Source: Chloroflexota bacterium
GTDB lineage: Bacteria; Chloroflexota; Anaerolineae; 4572-78; J111
Length of the DNA: 64,000 nt
Assembly (NCBI GenBank): GCA_016860845.1
Contig: BOKF01000014.1
Span: forward strand, 62,001 to 126,000
Direction of reading: 5' to 3'
The notes beneath the pieces were generated by a model. The model saw only the letters and a program-made list of their open reading frames with translations. It searched no databases and was not told the DNA's origin. This document shows, piece by piece, positions 8,216-16,800 of the stretch. The stretch's first letter is position 1; every line of letters starts with the position of its first letter. The translations under genes were made by a program, and so were the position numbers.

Positions 8216-8824
8216 CTATAAACTCGTGGCAGTCTCAGCCCGCCGCTTGATGCCGAGCAAGCATTTTCGCATCATCACGATATCGCCCACATCTTGCAAC
8301 AAATAGTAGAAAACCCAGGGCGGCGTCCAGTCATACCGCACTCGTAAGCGCGTTATCAAGCGGGTACTCTGGTCATCGAGCGGTGCAAGCCGCCATAACC
8401 AGGTGGAATGGCCTTTCTGATCCCACCACAGGATGTATTCATGAGTCTTAAAATCTTTAACCCACATCCCCTGCTTACCGTCAGGTGTCATCGGGATAAA
8501 ATCGCCCTGACTGATCTGTTGAAATTCGGGCAGAATTCGGTCTGAGCTGGGGCTGCCAGCATTATCAATCCAGTCATAGCTATAAAACCCGGCCCGCTTA
8601 CTCCCCAGTTGAAGCAGCCAGAGCCAGATGTCTACCGGTTTAGCTTTGACCGTCACCCCGCGCGTGGCATTGAAGTTAGGGCGGATGACGATATCATCGC
8701 CCGGCATGGGGCTGGCGACTTCCGCATCAGTTGCGCCCCAACGCAGTTGCCAGGGACGAATCCAGAGCAGATAGGCAGCGAGGAGTCCTACTCCTCCAAC
8801 GATGATTCTTGAGATAGGTCTCAT
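8216..8824 (-). CDS. SRPBCC-like hydrophobic-ligand-binding protein with N-terminal anchor
   Basis: This 202-residue protein has an N-terminal hydrophobic segment (residues 5-22) and then a region like the SRPBCC/START-type fold: TRGVTVKAKPVDIWLWLLQL is the usual 'vital statistic' strand-helix, followed by a long sheet and a C-terminal amphipathic helix. Such proteins bind hydrophobic ligands; no catalytic site is known for this subgroup. It lies between a CPBP protease and a Yip1-like protein and is probably co-transcribed with them. Ligand unknown. Confidence 0.6.
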   Translation of the reverse strand: MRPISRIIVGGVGLLAAYLLWIRPWQLRWGATDAEVASPMPGDDIVIRPNFNATRGVTVKAKPVDIWLWLLQLGSKRAGFYSYDWIDNAGSPSSDRILPEFQQISQGDFIPMTPDGKQGMWVKDFKTHEYILWWDQKGHSTWLWRLAPLDDQSTRLITRLRVRYDWTPPWVFYYLLQDVGDIVMMRKCLLGIKRRAETATSL

Positions 8825-8859
8825 AAGTTATTCTCCTCTGTAGATGATAACAAGTCTTC

Positions 8860-9516
8860 TCACCAGAGACCGTAGATCGGCCCCGTAAAATAGAAAACAA
8901 TCATGCCGATGGAATTGTAGAAACCATGCGCCAGGATGGCAGCCCACAGGTTGTCATCAAATTTCCGTTTCAGCCAGCTAAAGAACAGCGCGTCAACGGT
9001 AGTTACGACTACGCCGATAAGTCCCTGCTCGGTGTGAGCCAGGCCAAATAACAGGCTGGAAATCCCAACCGTCAGCAAAATCCCAGGCAGGTCGCTCCCA
9101 AATAGATCGGTGAGCAATTTCTGGAAATAGCCGCGATAAACGATTTCCTCGCCCATAGCGGCTAGCGTCCAGGAAAGGGTCAGAAAAAGGAACAGTTGCC
9201 CCAGGTTGCCCTTGAGATGGGCAAACCCACTATAATCGATGGTCGTGCCGGTCAGGCGGTTCAGGATTGGCATGATCACGCCAACATCGAACAGTTGCAG
9301 GAAAACGACGCTAACGAAGGCAAAGCCAACCATGCGAGGCCAGGATTGGGGGCGTTTGAATCCCAGCGAACGGATGTGTTCGCGTCGGATCAGCAGCGAT
9401 ACGACAATCATGCCCAGAATGACCAGGGTCGGGAGGAAAAGGTCGAGCAGGACGACCGCCGCTGCGGCGACAAGTTCAACAACCATGATGATTTTCCAGA
9501 AGATTTTGGTATTCAT
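8860..9516 (-). CDS. CPBP-family intramembrane glutamic endopeptidase (CAAX protease-like)
   Basis: This 218-residue integral membrane protein carries the three CPBP/Abi motifs: EEIVYRGY (with the catalytic Glu pair and Arg), FGLAHTEQG, and HGFYNSIG. It has about six membrane helices and is full-length for the family. Bacterial members cleave membrane or prenylated substrates, and some protect against bacteriocins; the target here is unknown. The start codon lies only 17 bases from the left end of the insertion sequence, so its native promoter has been displaced and it may now depend on transcription out of the element. Confidence 0.85.
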   Translation of the reverse strand: MNTKIFWKIIMVVELVAAAAVVLLDLFLPTLVILGMIVVSLLIRREHIRSLGFKRPQSWPRMVGFAFVSVVFLQLFDVGVIMPILNRLTGTTIDYSGFAHLKGNLGQLFLFLTLSWTLAAMGEEIVYRGYFQKLLTDLFGSDLPGILLTVGISSLLFGLAHTEQGLIGVVVTTVDALFFSWLKRKFDDNLWAAILAHGFYNSIGMIVFYFTGPIYGLW

Positions 9517-9553
9517 TTTTCGGCAAGGTTCAAGTTAGATTGACAAAATAAAT

Positions 9554-9622
9554 TGCCCACAGGTCATTTATGACTCATCATAGGTTTACCAAGACCAATG
9601 AAGAGAGAATGACCAGTGGGCA
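9554..9622 (+). promoter_or_regulatory. Hairpin that could mask the transposase start codon
   Basis: The arm TGCCCACAGGTCAT (9554-9567) is complementary at 13 of 14 positions to ATGACCAGTGGGCA (9609-9622). The right arm contains the GTG start at 9616-9618. A transcript entering from outside would form the hairpin and hide the start, as known for several other insertion sequences. The promoter of the element itself was not identified. Confidence 0.5.
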
Positions 9623-11109
9623 TAAGACGAGATGATATAACCAGTGAACAGCGGGCGCAAATTGCCATCACGGTATTGGCCGCAGGCCGGTCGTATGGTA
9701 CGGTGAAAGAAATGACCCAGAGCTATAGGGTGTCGCGTCAGACGATTTATAAGATTGCGGCCAAAGGAGAGGCGGTGTTGCGCCAAGGATTGCAGCCAGG
9801 ACGCCACGGACCGCACTGGGATAGAAAAACGCTCAGGGTAGATGTTAATCGTTTGAAACGGGGCAGTGTGGTTTTGACCGAAGTGGGGGTGAGCCAGCGG
9901 GATGTGGGGCTGTGTTTGGCTGAACTTTTGGATACCAAGCCCTCGTTGGGCTGGGTTAACGGGGTCTTGGAGGAAGTTGAAAGTGCGGCAACGGCGATCA
10001 ATCGGCGTTGGCAGCCTCAGATTGGCGAAACGTTGGCCGGGGATGAGATTTATGCCAACGGGCAGCCCAATCTGTTGGTTGTTGGGAACGACACTCTGTA
10101 TATCTACGCTTTGAGCCGACAGCCCGACTGCGATGGCGAGACGTGGGGGTGTACTTTGTTGGACGGACCCGAGTGCCCCCAGTTTGCCAGTGATGCCGGC
10201 ACCGGCTTGGCGGCGGGAGCCAAAGCAGCGGAGATAAAGGTGCATCAATTGGATTGGGATCATCTGTTGCGCCCCTTGTGGGGTCAGGCGGCGCGCCTGG
10301 AAAGGCAAGCCTATGTGGCCTTGGCGGCGGTGGAAGAACGCGCCCAGCAGTTTGCTGCCGCCACGACCCCCAAACGCTTGCAGCAACATCTGGCCAAATG
10401 GGAACAGTTGAACCAAATTGCCGCTGAAAAAGTGGCTCAAGCCGATGCCTTTGCCCACATTGCTCGGCAAGTGGATGACTGGTTTGCCCTGATTGATCTG
10501 TCCAACGGTCAATTGCGGGAGGTTAGCACTGGGGTCAAGCAATTGCAGAGCTTGGGGAAGCAGTTGCAGGGCTGGTCTGGACGTATTTATCACAAGTTGG
10601 CCACCCACCTGCAAAATTGGGCCCCGGCTCTGTTTAGTTATCAGCCTCTTTTGGCTGAGGCGCTCCAGCCCTTGCAGACCTGTTACGGCGAACCGACCAT
10701 TGCCGCCTTGTCTCGGCTGTGGCAACTGGAAACAAACCAAAAACGGCGGCCTTTGTCCAGGTTGGAACAAGCCAGCTACCAACGCCTCTGGCAACAATGT
10801 TTGGATGAAGCAGCAGCCGAATTGGGTGAAACCCAACTCTGGTCGGCTTGGGAACAACTCCGTCAACTCCTGGGGCGCTCCTGGCGCGGCAGTATGCTGG
10901 CTGAGTGTGTCAATAGCCTGCTTCGTCCTGTTTTGAATGGTCGCAAACATACCGATCAAGGTTGTTTGGAGTTGTTTCGTTTCTTGCACAATGTTCGTCC
11001 TTTTGACCGAGGCAAACGGGCTGATCATAGTCCCGCTCAATTGGTTGGTTTCGATGTACCCGATGACCCGTTGATTTTACTCGGTCTCAAACCTAAAGTG
11101 TCAATCTAA
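9616..11109 (+). CDS. DDE-type transposase of the insertion sequence
   Basis: This 497-residue protein has an N-terminal helix-turn-helix (residues about 10-50, with YRVSRQTIYKIAAKG) and a DDE nuclease core. Candidate acidic residues are the Asp in LAGDEIYANG, the Asp in FASDAGTG and the Glu in MLAECVNSLLRP. A Leu/Gln-rich alpha-helical insert of about 200 residues lies before the Glu. The C-terminal part (LELFRFLHNVRPFDRGKR) is typical of transposases. It starts with GTG and its TAA falls within the right terminal repeat. No frameshift is seen, so the element may be active. I cannot assign it to a named IS family. Confidence 0.85.
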   Translation: MGIRRDDITSEQRAQIAITVLAAGRSYGTVKEMTQSYRVSRQTIYKIAAKGEAVLRQGLQPGRHGPHWDRKTLRVDVNRLKRGSVVLTEVGVSQRDVGLCLAELLDTKPSLGWVNGVLEEVESAATAINRRWQPQIGETLAGDEIYANGQPNLLVVGNDTLYIYALSRQPDCDGETWGCTLLDGPECPQFASDAGTGLAAGAKAAEIKVHQLDWDHLLRPLWGQAARLERQAYVALAAVEERAQQFAAATTPKRLQQHLAKWEQLNQIAAEKVAQADAFAHIARQVDDWFALIDLSNGQLREVSTGVKQLQSLGKQLQGWSGRIYHKLATHLQNWAPALFSYQPLLAEALQPLQTCYGEPTIAALSRLWQLETNQKRRPLSRLEQASYQRLWQQCLDEAAAELGETQLWSAWEQLRQLLGRSWRGSMLAECVNSLLRPVLNGRKHTDQGCLELFRFLHNVRPFDRGKRADHSPAQLVGFDVPDDPLILLGLKPKVSI

Positions 11110-11111
11110 CT

Positions 11112-11332
11112 ATCTGAGCTTTTGAACCATGTCGAGGCTTGCCTATGGCGCCCACAAAGGCCATATAGCGCTGGACTGCAGGCGGAAGATGCGCGATGTC
11201 CGCTTCTGTCAGGATTTTGGATTGTTGGGGGCCTTGGCTGAGTCCGGCCGCGGCCTCGCGCTCGTACATTGCACGGAAACTCCAGGGCGCGGACCCGAGC
11301 GCCGCCACCACGATGGGGAGCAACAGGATCAA
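11112..11332 (-). pseudogene. Truncated DUF6544-like gene interrupted by the insertion sequence
   Basis: About 73 residues remain: a short hydrophobic N-terminus (from TTG at 11330-11332) and then DIAHLPPAVQRYMAFVGAIG-KPR, the characteristic start of DUF6544-like proteins, which are normally several times longer. The frame then runs into the terminal repeat of the insertion sequence and stops inside it at 11093. The missing part is not on the other side of the element, where the CPBP gene starts at once. The insertion was therefore accompanied or followed by a deletion. It lies 18 bases behind the nitroreductase gene, as an operon member would. Confidence 0.65.
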
Positions 11333-11350
11333 GTTAACGATTGATTTAGA

Positions 11351-12472
11351 TTAGATGATTACCTGTTCGACCGGACGGCGTAGCGAACGCGGCATTGCTT
11401 CAGCGTAGCCGAAGCGCACCAACAATTGCGGCAGAGACGAGCCCAACCCCATCGCGGTCTGAAACTGCGAACGCAGGTCGGCCACTTCAATCGGCTGGTT
11501 CAAGAAAGCCGATTTGATGTTCAGCAACGTCATTTTGAGCGCCAGGCGCTCATAAACCTGACCCGCGCGTACCCAGGCCGTCTTGTCATCCGATTCCGAA
11601 ACAACCACCACTGCGCCAGGAGAACTGCGCAGTTTCCTGGCGTCGGTATCGGCCTGCTGTTGCGGCTTGGTGCCAGCCACAAACATCCGGCCAAGCCAAC
11701 GCGGTACTTCGGGATTGCCCGAACAGCGCGAGTACAAGCCATCGAGCGACGCCAATGCCTCTTTCTTGTTGAAACGCAGCCAGTAGATTAACTCGTCAAT
11801 AAATGCTTTGTCCGCATACTGGCTCAAATTGCCTTGATTGACATACTCCAGTACCGCCTCCTGGTCGGTTGGGTTTGTGACAAAACGGAGCGACACGCCT
11901 GGCTCCAGCGGCAGGGCCTGCACCTGGTCAAGATCGTCAGTCTTGACGAGTTGGCCGTTATATTCCGAGCGAGTGTTTTGGCGCAGCGGGATAGCCTCAA
12001 ACAAGGGGCTGCTCTGCGGTGTATCCACAGCAAGACGGATGTGGATAAAATCTGCCGTATCCGGGTAGGTCACTTCGGGAGTATACCCAACAAAACGAGC
12101 CGCAATCAGCAGGTTTTCCAACGCGCAGCCAAGGCTGATCCATAGTTCCCGGTCATTAGGGTCAACCACCGGCAAACGACGGGTATGGTCCGGGTGGATT
12201 TCGATAACATTGTCTTTGATGGCGAACTTCCATGGTTGGGTGTTGTGTCCATTCGCCGCCAGCGTGGTATAACGAATAAGTTCCCGCATTTGTGCTGTCA
12301 TGCTTAAATCTTTCTCCAAAGATCTGCGGATTTGGCTGGCCGGTTCATCATAATCTAGCCACGGCGCATACTCAAAAAGCCCATATCCCCCTGCCGCAGT
12401 TATTCCGGTAGCTCCCAGAAGTGTCAAGAAACTGCGACGGTTCAGAATTGGTCGAGACTGTTTTTCTTTCAT
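11351..12472 (-). CDS. Acg-like nitroreductase-fold protein with Tat signal
   Basis: This 373-residue protein has a twin-arginine signal (LNRRSFLTLLG, residues 11-21) with a hydrophobic stretch after it, so it is probably exported folded with its cofactor. The body is like the Acg/nitroreductase family of FMN-binding proteins: RYTTLAANGHNTQPWKF near the N-terminus is the flavin-phosphate region, and a LPQLLVRFGYAEAMPRSLRR block closes the fold, as in Acg proteins. Some Acg members lack activity and may store flavin. It is first in a minus-strand series with the DUF6544 remnant and, beyond the insertion sequence, the CPBP gene. Confidence 0.8.
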   Translation of the reverse strand: MKEKQSRPILNRRSFLTLLGATGITAAGGYGLFEYAPWLDYDEPASQIRRSLEKDLSMTAQMRELIRYTTLAANGHNTQPWKFAIKDNVIEIHPDHTRRLPVVDPNDRELWISLGCALENLLIAARFVGYTPEVTYPDTADFIHIRLAVDTPQSSPLFEAIPLRQNTRSEYNGQLVKTDDLDQVQALPLEPGVSLRFVTNPTDQEAVLEYVNQGNLSQYADKAFIDELIYWLRFNKKEALASLDGLYSRCSGNPEVPRWLGRMFVAGTKPQQQADTDARKLRSSPGAVVVVSESDDKTAWVRAGQVYERLALKMTLLNIKSAFLNQPIEVADLRSQFQTAMGLGSSLPQLLVRFGYAEAMPRSLRRPVEQVII

Positions 12473-12673
12473 GGTTTAACACCTATTTCTACGAGAATTA
12501 TGAGCCACTGTACATCACTCACATCAGTTGGATAGGCTTGTCGGGGCATAGTTTCGTTCCCCTCCTGATTAATCCCTCATTGGAGCGCCTGGGCGGTCGT
12601 TGGTTGAAAAACAGCTTGGGTTTATCTTTTAGCCACTATGGGTTATCTCGCCTGAAAAATGCAGCATTCGCGT

Positions 12674-13510
12674 CTAAACAGGCTTGAAGTTGACTTCAGG
12701 ATGCCGGACAACCCATCGCGCCATTCGCTCAGAGACGGCCTCTTGCAACTGCACCGTCAGGCCGCCGTCCACTACCAAAAGATGGCCGGTGATAAAGCTG
12801 GCCTCGTCAGAGCAGAGAAAGGCCACGGCATTGGCAATATCTGCGGGGGTACCAGCCCGGCGCAAGGGGTAGACTTCTTCGTGAAACCTCAGCAATTCCG
12901 CGTTTTCTTGCCAACCGGCGCGAAACCGTTCGGTCAAGACGTGACCGGGACAGACGGCATTGACTCGTATCCCCAACGGGCCAAGCTCCACGGCTAGTTG
13001 CCGGGTCAGGGCATTGACCCCCGCTTTGGCCGTATCGTAAATAGTGCTATTGGGGGTGGCCAGGAAACCGCGCACGGATGATACATTGACGATACTGCCC
13101 CGATCCTGCTTTTGCATTTCGGGCACGGCATATTTGGCCCCCATAAACAACGCTTTCAAGAGAACGGCAAAATCTTTATCCCAATCTGCCTCGCTCACTT
13201 CCAAGATAGCGCCGCGGGTGGCCTGACCCGGACTGAAGGCATTATTGACCAGGATATCCAGCCGGCCCCACCAGCCGATGGTTTTAGCCACCATCGTCTG
13301 AATCTGCTCTGGCTGGCCGGCGTCAACCGTTACCGTTTCAGCTACTCCGCCGGCTTGTCTGATTTTCTCGACGTTTTGGGTCGCGGTTTCCAGGTCAATA
13401 TCGGCAATGAGGACCTTGGCCCCATCCGCAGCCAATCTTCTGGCTGTAGCTCCACCGATTCCCTGCGCTCCGCCAGTGACAATAGCGACCTGTCCTTCAA
13501 ACCGTTGCAC
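12674..13510 (-). CDS. SDR-family oxidoreductase
   Basis: This 278-residue protein is a classical short-chain dehydrogenase/reductase. It has the cofactor motif TGGAQGIG, the NNA block (LDILVNNAF), Ser in VNVSSVRG and the catalytic YDTAKAG (Y-x3-K). The Asp of ADIDLE after the second strand suggests NAD preference. It lies downstream of a remnant of a mannonate-dehydratase-like gene and at the end of a carbohydrate ABC operon. A hexuronate-pathway role, such as mannonate/fructuronate interconversion by an SDR-type UxuB, is an inference from position only. The C-terminal tail (QEAVSERMARWV) is slightly longer than usual. Confidence 0.85.
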   Translation of the reverse strand: MQRFEGQVAIVTGGAQGIGGATARRLAADGAKVLIADIDLETATQNVEKIRQAGGVAETVTVDAGQPEQIQTMVAKTIGWWGRLDILVNNAFSPGQATRGAILEVSEADWDKDFAVLLKALFMGAKYAVPEMQKQDRGSIVNVSSVRGFLATPNSTIYDTAKAGVNALTRQLAVELGPLGIRVNAVCPGHVLTERFRAGWQENAELLRFHEEVYPLRRAGTPADIANAVAFLCSDEASFITGHLLVVDGGLTVQLQEAVSERMARWVVRHPEVNFKPV

Positions 13511-13527
13511 CTTTTATCTCCCTGATG

Positions 13528-13786
13528 TTATGGCCGAACCGGAGTTCCATCCGGCAAGCGGGTTTGGGTCCACTGTTCAACATAATCCCGGTACGGAAAT
13601 TTGGCGGCCAACTCCTCATTAATCTCAATGCCCAACCCTGGCGGCATGTATCCGCTGGGTAAAGGTAGCGCAGCCCAGGCCATACAACCCCGGCTCTGAG
13701 GTAATTGCTTTAATCACCGCCCAGCGTGCCTGGCCCGGTTGGGTCAAAATGGTTTTGACATCTTTAATCGTGATGGGTTGAGTCAC
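13528..13786 (-). pseudogene. Internal-deletion remnant of an enolase-superfamily dehydratase (RspA/mannonate dehydratase-like)
   Basis: From GTG at 13784-13786, with a good Shine-Dalgarno (AGGAGA), the frame gives about 45 residues typical of this family's N-terminus, including TIKDVKTILTQPG and GLYGLGCATFTQR. It then meets a stop. A second minus-strand frame starts at the same place and gives the family C-terminus: PGLGIEINEELAAKFPY and LPDGTPVRP, ending at TAA 13528-13530. About 300 central residues, including the catalytic site, are missing, and the two parts are out of frame. The junction lies near CAGCGGATACATG. The gene sits between the phosphorylase-like gene and the SDR gene, in the same direction. 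Confidence 0.75.
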
Positions 13787-13847
13787 AAGATTTCTCCTAC
13801 TCTGACCAAGTCAAACGCAGCCGCAATAAGGAGGTTGGGCGTTATCT

Positions 13848-16800
13848 TTAGACCGCTACCATGATGCGGACCAGTTGAATCTGCCCATCCCGGTCGAAGA
13901 TGTGACGGCTGGTGGTGGCATCAAGCCGGCTGCCGTCGACGGTATCACGCGTGCCGTTGGCGTAGGTTATTTCGATGGCCGTTGTGGGATTGCGGGTATA
14001 GATAATCGGCGTCTGGCAGAAGGTGAAAGCCAGTGACTTAGCCGGGAGTGAGACGGTTTGCGGCTGCCCCTGTACGGCGATATAGGTGAATTGACTTGGT
14101 TCGTGCAGAAACTCATCGGGCCGTAACAGGGTGGGGGTAAAATTCAACTCGCCCTGCTTCACGGTCACGCCCAGTTCGCCCAGCCGGGTCAGGATTTCCT
14201 CTTTCACCTGGCCGGTCATACCTGGTTGGCGCGCGCCACTGCCGGCCGGCGTGTGCGAGTAGGGGTCGGTGGGAAACGCGCCGTAAACCTGGGGCGATTT
14301 GTTGAAGCCCAACCCCTGGCGGATGTCGTAATAGGCTGCCGCCAGCGCCGCCGTGACTGCGGGGTCCGCGCCACTGGTTACAGCCGCAGTGTGGCACTGC
14401 TGAACCGCCAGCAGCAGCTTGGAGACCATGTGCCAGTAGATGCTGCCCAGACCCTCGAAGGCAAAGAAGGTGCCAGACCGTCCAGTGAATGACCGGTGGC
14501 CAAAGACAGTTTCAAACAAGTCGAGGATGAAGGTTTGCTCCGCCGCAACCAGCCCGGCGTAGAGCGGCTCTTGGGCCAAGTCCGCCAACACCTGCGCCAC
14601 ATCATCAGCATTGCGAAATGTGCCGTTGAAGTGATAGACGCCGGTCTCGTCACGAATGAGCAGGCGTTGGTCGCCGGCGGCAGTCAAGGCTGCCACCAAC
14701 GTTGAGCCGGCTACCTGCTCGGTGGTCACATTGTTCTTCTGCAAGAAGCCGGGCAGCGTGCGGTTGGGATACAACATATAGGAATGTTGGTCGGCGCGAT
14801 ACAGGTCGCTCTGGCGCAGGCTCTTTAAAAGCGCGACTGCGTCATCTGGTGTCAACATACCGGATGAGAGAATGGCGACCTGCCCTTCCAGCATCGGGTA
14901 AAGATGTTCAACGGCGGCGCTGTGGGTGTCCAGGCGCAGGATGTTATAGGCGTGATACAGGTTGTCCGGTCGCCGGTTGGTATGGAGAGTGTGCTCGAAG
15001 TGGGTCTGGGCCAGCGCCAGAAAGTCGCACAATTCCTGCCCGGTTAGTTCGGCCTGTTCCGCCGGTAGTCCGTCGCGATAGAGGCTTGAGCGGTACGCCG
15101 TGGCGACCGCCCCCAGGGCATCCATCACGGCCCGGCGAGTTTCAGCGGTGAAGCCGGTCTCCAGATGAGCCTGGCTGCAAACCAGAATAGACTGCACCGC
15201 CTTGAACAGATCCGCGACAGCCACATTGACCCGAAAAGTGGTTGTTTCTGCGCCGGCCAATTGCGCCAACCAGAAGGCAACGAACCGGCGCAGATAAGCA
15301 ACGGTGACCACCGACAGCCCCTTGCCCACCAGGGCATTATTGGCGTCGTTCCATTCGGGGCGCTGGGTGTTCATCCAGATGCCCCCCTCGGGTACCAGGT
15401 TGGTCAGCTTGGCCAGCAACAAAACAAGCAGTTTCTCCACCATTGTGGCGTGGATGACCGCGCCATCGCTGTCGCGGCACAAGCGTCCGTCAGTGCCCAT
15501 GGCTGCCACCGCTGCCATCGCCACTTGATCGCTTTTCCGGTCAAAATCAATGGTATTGTACCAGTCTGTCAACATAGCCTGATAAGGACGCAAGCGGTAG
15601 GGGACATTGGCGTAGGCAAAGATGGGGCGGTTCCAGAACGCCCGCAAAGCGCCGGGGTGGGCTTGCGCCGCAAATTCCAAAAGCTTTTGCAGGTAAATGA
15701 TCTGATGGTCGCCCCAGTAGCCGATATTGGCCCAGGGGTGGTCTGGTTCCGGCGTTTCCCACTCGATACCGTCGCGGGTGACGCGGTAGGGGTTGTAGCC
15801 ATCGGCGGTGGTGGCGTTCAAAAATTTGGCAATCATCCCCTCGATGGTGGTCGGAAAGGCGTAGGCCAGCGGCTCCCAATTCTGGAAAATGTCGCGCCAG
15901 TTGCCCTGATAGTCCAGCCGGGGTGAGCCATCCGGCTGCTTAAGAGTGATCGAGAAGCGATTCCAGGGGCGGCTGGGGTCGCCGTGCCGGCGGCTGAAGG
16001 TGAGCGGCAGGTATTCGTAACAGAGGCGCTCCAGGTCGGGGGAGTGGGCCACGGCCGCCCGCGCATACAGCTCACGGAGGTTGATTTTGTCCGGCAGCGC
16101 CTCGAACCAGGCGGCCTGGGCGGCCAGCACCGGCCGATTGCGGGTGCGGATAAAGGCTAGCAGGTCGCGTTTGTCTACCCGGTAGCCGTCGGCAAAGATG
16201 CCGCCGCGCAAAATGTTGAAGAGCACATTGGCAAAATGATGGCTGGTCGTAGATTGATCCGCCGACAGTTGTAGTCCATCCGCGCTGGCTACATATTTGA
16301 CCAGTTCGGCAGTTCCTTGCTCGATGTCGTCCTCAAGCTGATTGGTCATCGCCTCGCCCTCGTTTTGGAGCCGCCGCACCAGGTTGGCCACCGCCCGGCT
16401 GTCTTGGTTGACATCGGCGACGATGTGCCACGACCGCATTTGTCCCCCTGCCAAGGTCAGCGTACTGTTGACCAGATAGGCTCCCGCTTTACCGGCCACA
16501 TCTTGTTCAGGGCTGATGGACCGGCCCCGCCGAAAGGCTTCGAGTTGCTCGGCGCAGAGCAGGTGTTGCACGGAGTCGAGTCCCGCCTGCCAGGCTATGG
16601 TTACTTTGAGCGACTCGCTCGGCTCGGCCCGGTCGGTGGGGGTGGCGCTCAAGCCAAACATGCCCAGGCCGGTGGTTGGTTCAATTTCATTGCGTTTGTA
16701 GGCGTTGAGCAGGGTGCTAAATGAGCTTTGTAGTTGCGTTGTAGCGCCGTACGGCAACAGATTTTGCAGGCCGTCGAGCAGTTCAACCCGGCAGCTTTCG

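Larger units (their letters stand above)
9533..11111 (+). mobile_element. Insertion sequence with 13-bp terminal inverted repeats
   Basis: The ends are AGTTAGATTGACA at 9533-9545 and its exact reverse complement at 11099-11111, giving an element of about 1.58 kb with one transposase gene. No clear target-site duplication was seen. Just outside, GGTTCAA (9527-9533) on the left faces TTGAACC (11122-11128) on the right, so the true ends may be a little longer on one side. The transposase stop codon lies inside the right repeat. The element separates a truncated gene from the CPBP protease gene. Confidence 0.85.

Noticed and set aside
9586..11040. Long open frame on the minus strand opposite the transposase
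   Set aside because: It is a shadow of the transposase gene: low-complexity Pro/Gln/Gly composition and no recognisable motif, while the plus-strand frame has DDE residues and element ends that fit it.
12473..12673. Possible short plus-strand gene in the gap before the SDR gene
   Set aside because: The frame ending near 12687 gives a peptide with no recognisable family and overlaps the SDR and nitroreductase gene ends; no Shine-Dalgarno was seen.
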